Part shown: positions 38,850-39,494 of the stretch, piece by piece
Numbering within the stretch: position 1 is the first letter of the stretch
Layout of the letters: each line of letters opens with the position of its first letter
Origin: Thermaceae bacterium
GTDB lineage: Bacteria; Deinococcota; Deinococci; Deinococcales; Marinithermaceae
Reading direction: 5' to 3'
NCBI GenBank assembly: GCA_026987375.1
Contig: JALSMT010000071.1
Coordinates: 1-39,494, forward strand
DNA length: 39,494 nucleotides
Program-made: the position numbers and the translations under genes
Notes under the pieces: generated by a model
Told to the model about the DNA's origin: nothing
The model's database searches: none
What the model saw: the letters and a program-made list of their open reading frames with translations, nothing else

Positions 38850-39494
38850 TTAGTGAATTATACGCGCCAGGAAAGACTTGGTGCGCTCGTGCTGCGGCTC
38901 GAGGAAGAGCTGGTCGGGGGCGCCTTCTTCGATGATCCGGCCCATGTCCATGAAGATGGCCCTGTCGGCCACCTCGCGGGCGAAACCCATCTCGTGGGTG
39001 ACGACCAGCATGGTCATGCCGCTTTTGGCCAGCTCCTTCATGGCGTCGAGCACCTCGCCCACCATCTCCGGGTCAAGGGCGCTGGTAGGCTCGTCGAAGA
39101 GCATTATCTTGGGCTGCATGGCCAGCGCCCGAGCGATGGCGACGCGCTGCTGCTGTCCACCCGAGAGCTGGGCGGGGTACTTGTGGGCCTGGTCGGAAAT
39201 GTCCACCCTCTGCAACAACTCGGCGGCCACCTTCTCGGCCTTTTCCCTGGGCCAGCGCCGTACTATCTTTGGCGCCAGCATGACGTTCTCGAGCACGCTC
39301 ATGTGCGGAAAGAGGTTGAAGCTCTGGAAGACCATGCCCACCTCCTTGCGCACGGCGTCAATTTTGCGGGCGTTCTTGCCCAGCTCGATACCGTCAACGA
39401 CGATGCTGCCCTTCTGGATGGGCTCCAAGGCGTTTATGGTGCGGATGAGGGTGCTCTTGCCGGAGCCGGAGGGGCCGATGATGACCACCACCTC
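38850..39494 (-). CDS. glnQ: Polar amino acid ABC transporter ATP-binding protein (partial, 5' end outside window)
   Basis: This is the ATPase of a GlnQ/HisP-type uptake transporter for polar amino acids. About 214 residues are present; roughly 25-30 N-terminal residues lie beyond the window. It shows Walker [10 protein letters not shown], the Q-loop [17 protein letters not shown], signature LSGGQQQR, Walker [16 protein letters not shown] and the switch histidine in [15 protein letters not shown]. The FNLFPH wording and the ending RTKSFLARI are typical of the GlnQ subgroup. Whether the substrate is glutamine, glutamate or another amino acid cannot be told. Permease and binding-protein genes would be upstream, outside the window. 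Confidence 0.93.
   Translation of the reverse strand, partial: EVVVIIGPSGSGKSTLIRTINALEPIQKGSIVVDGIELGKNARKIDAVRKEVGMVFQSFNLFPHMSVLENVMLAPKIVRRWPREKAEKVAAELLQRVDISDQAHKYPAQLSGGQQQRVAIARALAMQPKIMLFDEPTSALDPEMVGEVLDAMKELAKSGMTMLVVTHEMGFAREVADRAIFMDMGRIIEEGAPDQLFLEPQHERTKSFLARIIH

Overview
The window looks like a GC-rich chromosome segment of a member of the Deinococcota (Deinococcus-Thermus phylum). The core of the primary sigma factor, the two-domain RsmC, the long SecA and ClpP all resemble Thermus proteins as I recall them. Several genes have a TANNNT -10 box about 6 nt before the start codon, the leaderless pattern described in Deinococcus. TTG and GTG starts are common. A diderm envelope is suggested by LptB. 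Genus cannot be fixed from sequence alone; a Truepera-like or other deep lineage is a guess.

Layout. 1-1760 (minus): a type I restriction methylase hsdM, split by an in-frame ochre codon. 1838-7626 (minus): one proteostasis transcription unit, with a strong promoter, tRNA-His, tRNA-Leu, tig, clpP, clpX, lon and a terminator. 7627-8017: a GC-rich gap with no supported gene. 8018-11598: a CPBP-family membrane protease, NADP isocitrate dehydrogenase, mscL, a NUDIX hydrolase and a half-size AbrB-type membrane protein. 11646-12040: RNase P RNA. 12041-12284: an AT-rich control region with 10-bp-phased GTGG boxes, the likely MraZ operator, and DnaA-box-like nonamers.

12285-26591 (plus): a very compact division and cell wall (dcw) cluster: mraZ, rsmH, ftsL, ftsI, murF, an unrecognised lipoprotein, mraY, murD, ftsW, murG, murC, murB, ftsQ, ftsA, ftsZ. 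murE and ddl are absent. Nearly every junction is a start/stop overlap. It covers lipid II synthesis from UDP-MurNAc assembly to MurG, the FtsW/FtsI septal synthase and the FtsQ/L/A/Z divisome.

26661-30978 (minus): tsaD, secA and a small unknown ORF. 31018-35069 (plus): rsmC, the primary sigma factor rpoD with an unusual basic, histone-H1-like N-terminal tail of about 240 residues, and an ornithine cyclodeaminase family gene. 35048-37319 (minus): lptB and a DUF3084 coiled-coil membrane protein. 37375-38507 (plus): a small membrane protein and a patatin-like phospholipase. 38469-39494 (minus): a polar amino acid ABC ATPase cut by the window edge, and a four-helix membrane protein.

This is mostly core genome. 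The most unusual items are the sigma-factor tail, the lipoprotein inside the dcw cluster, the phased MraZ boxes, a perfect 12-bp stem flanking tRNA-Leu, and the interrupted hsdM. No transposon, CRISPR array or prophage was seen.
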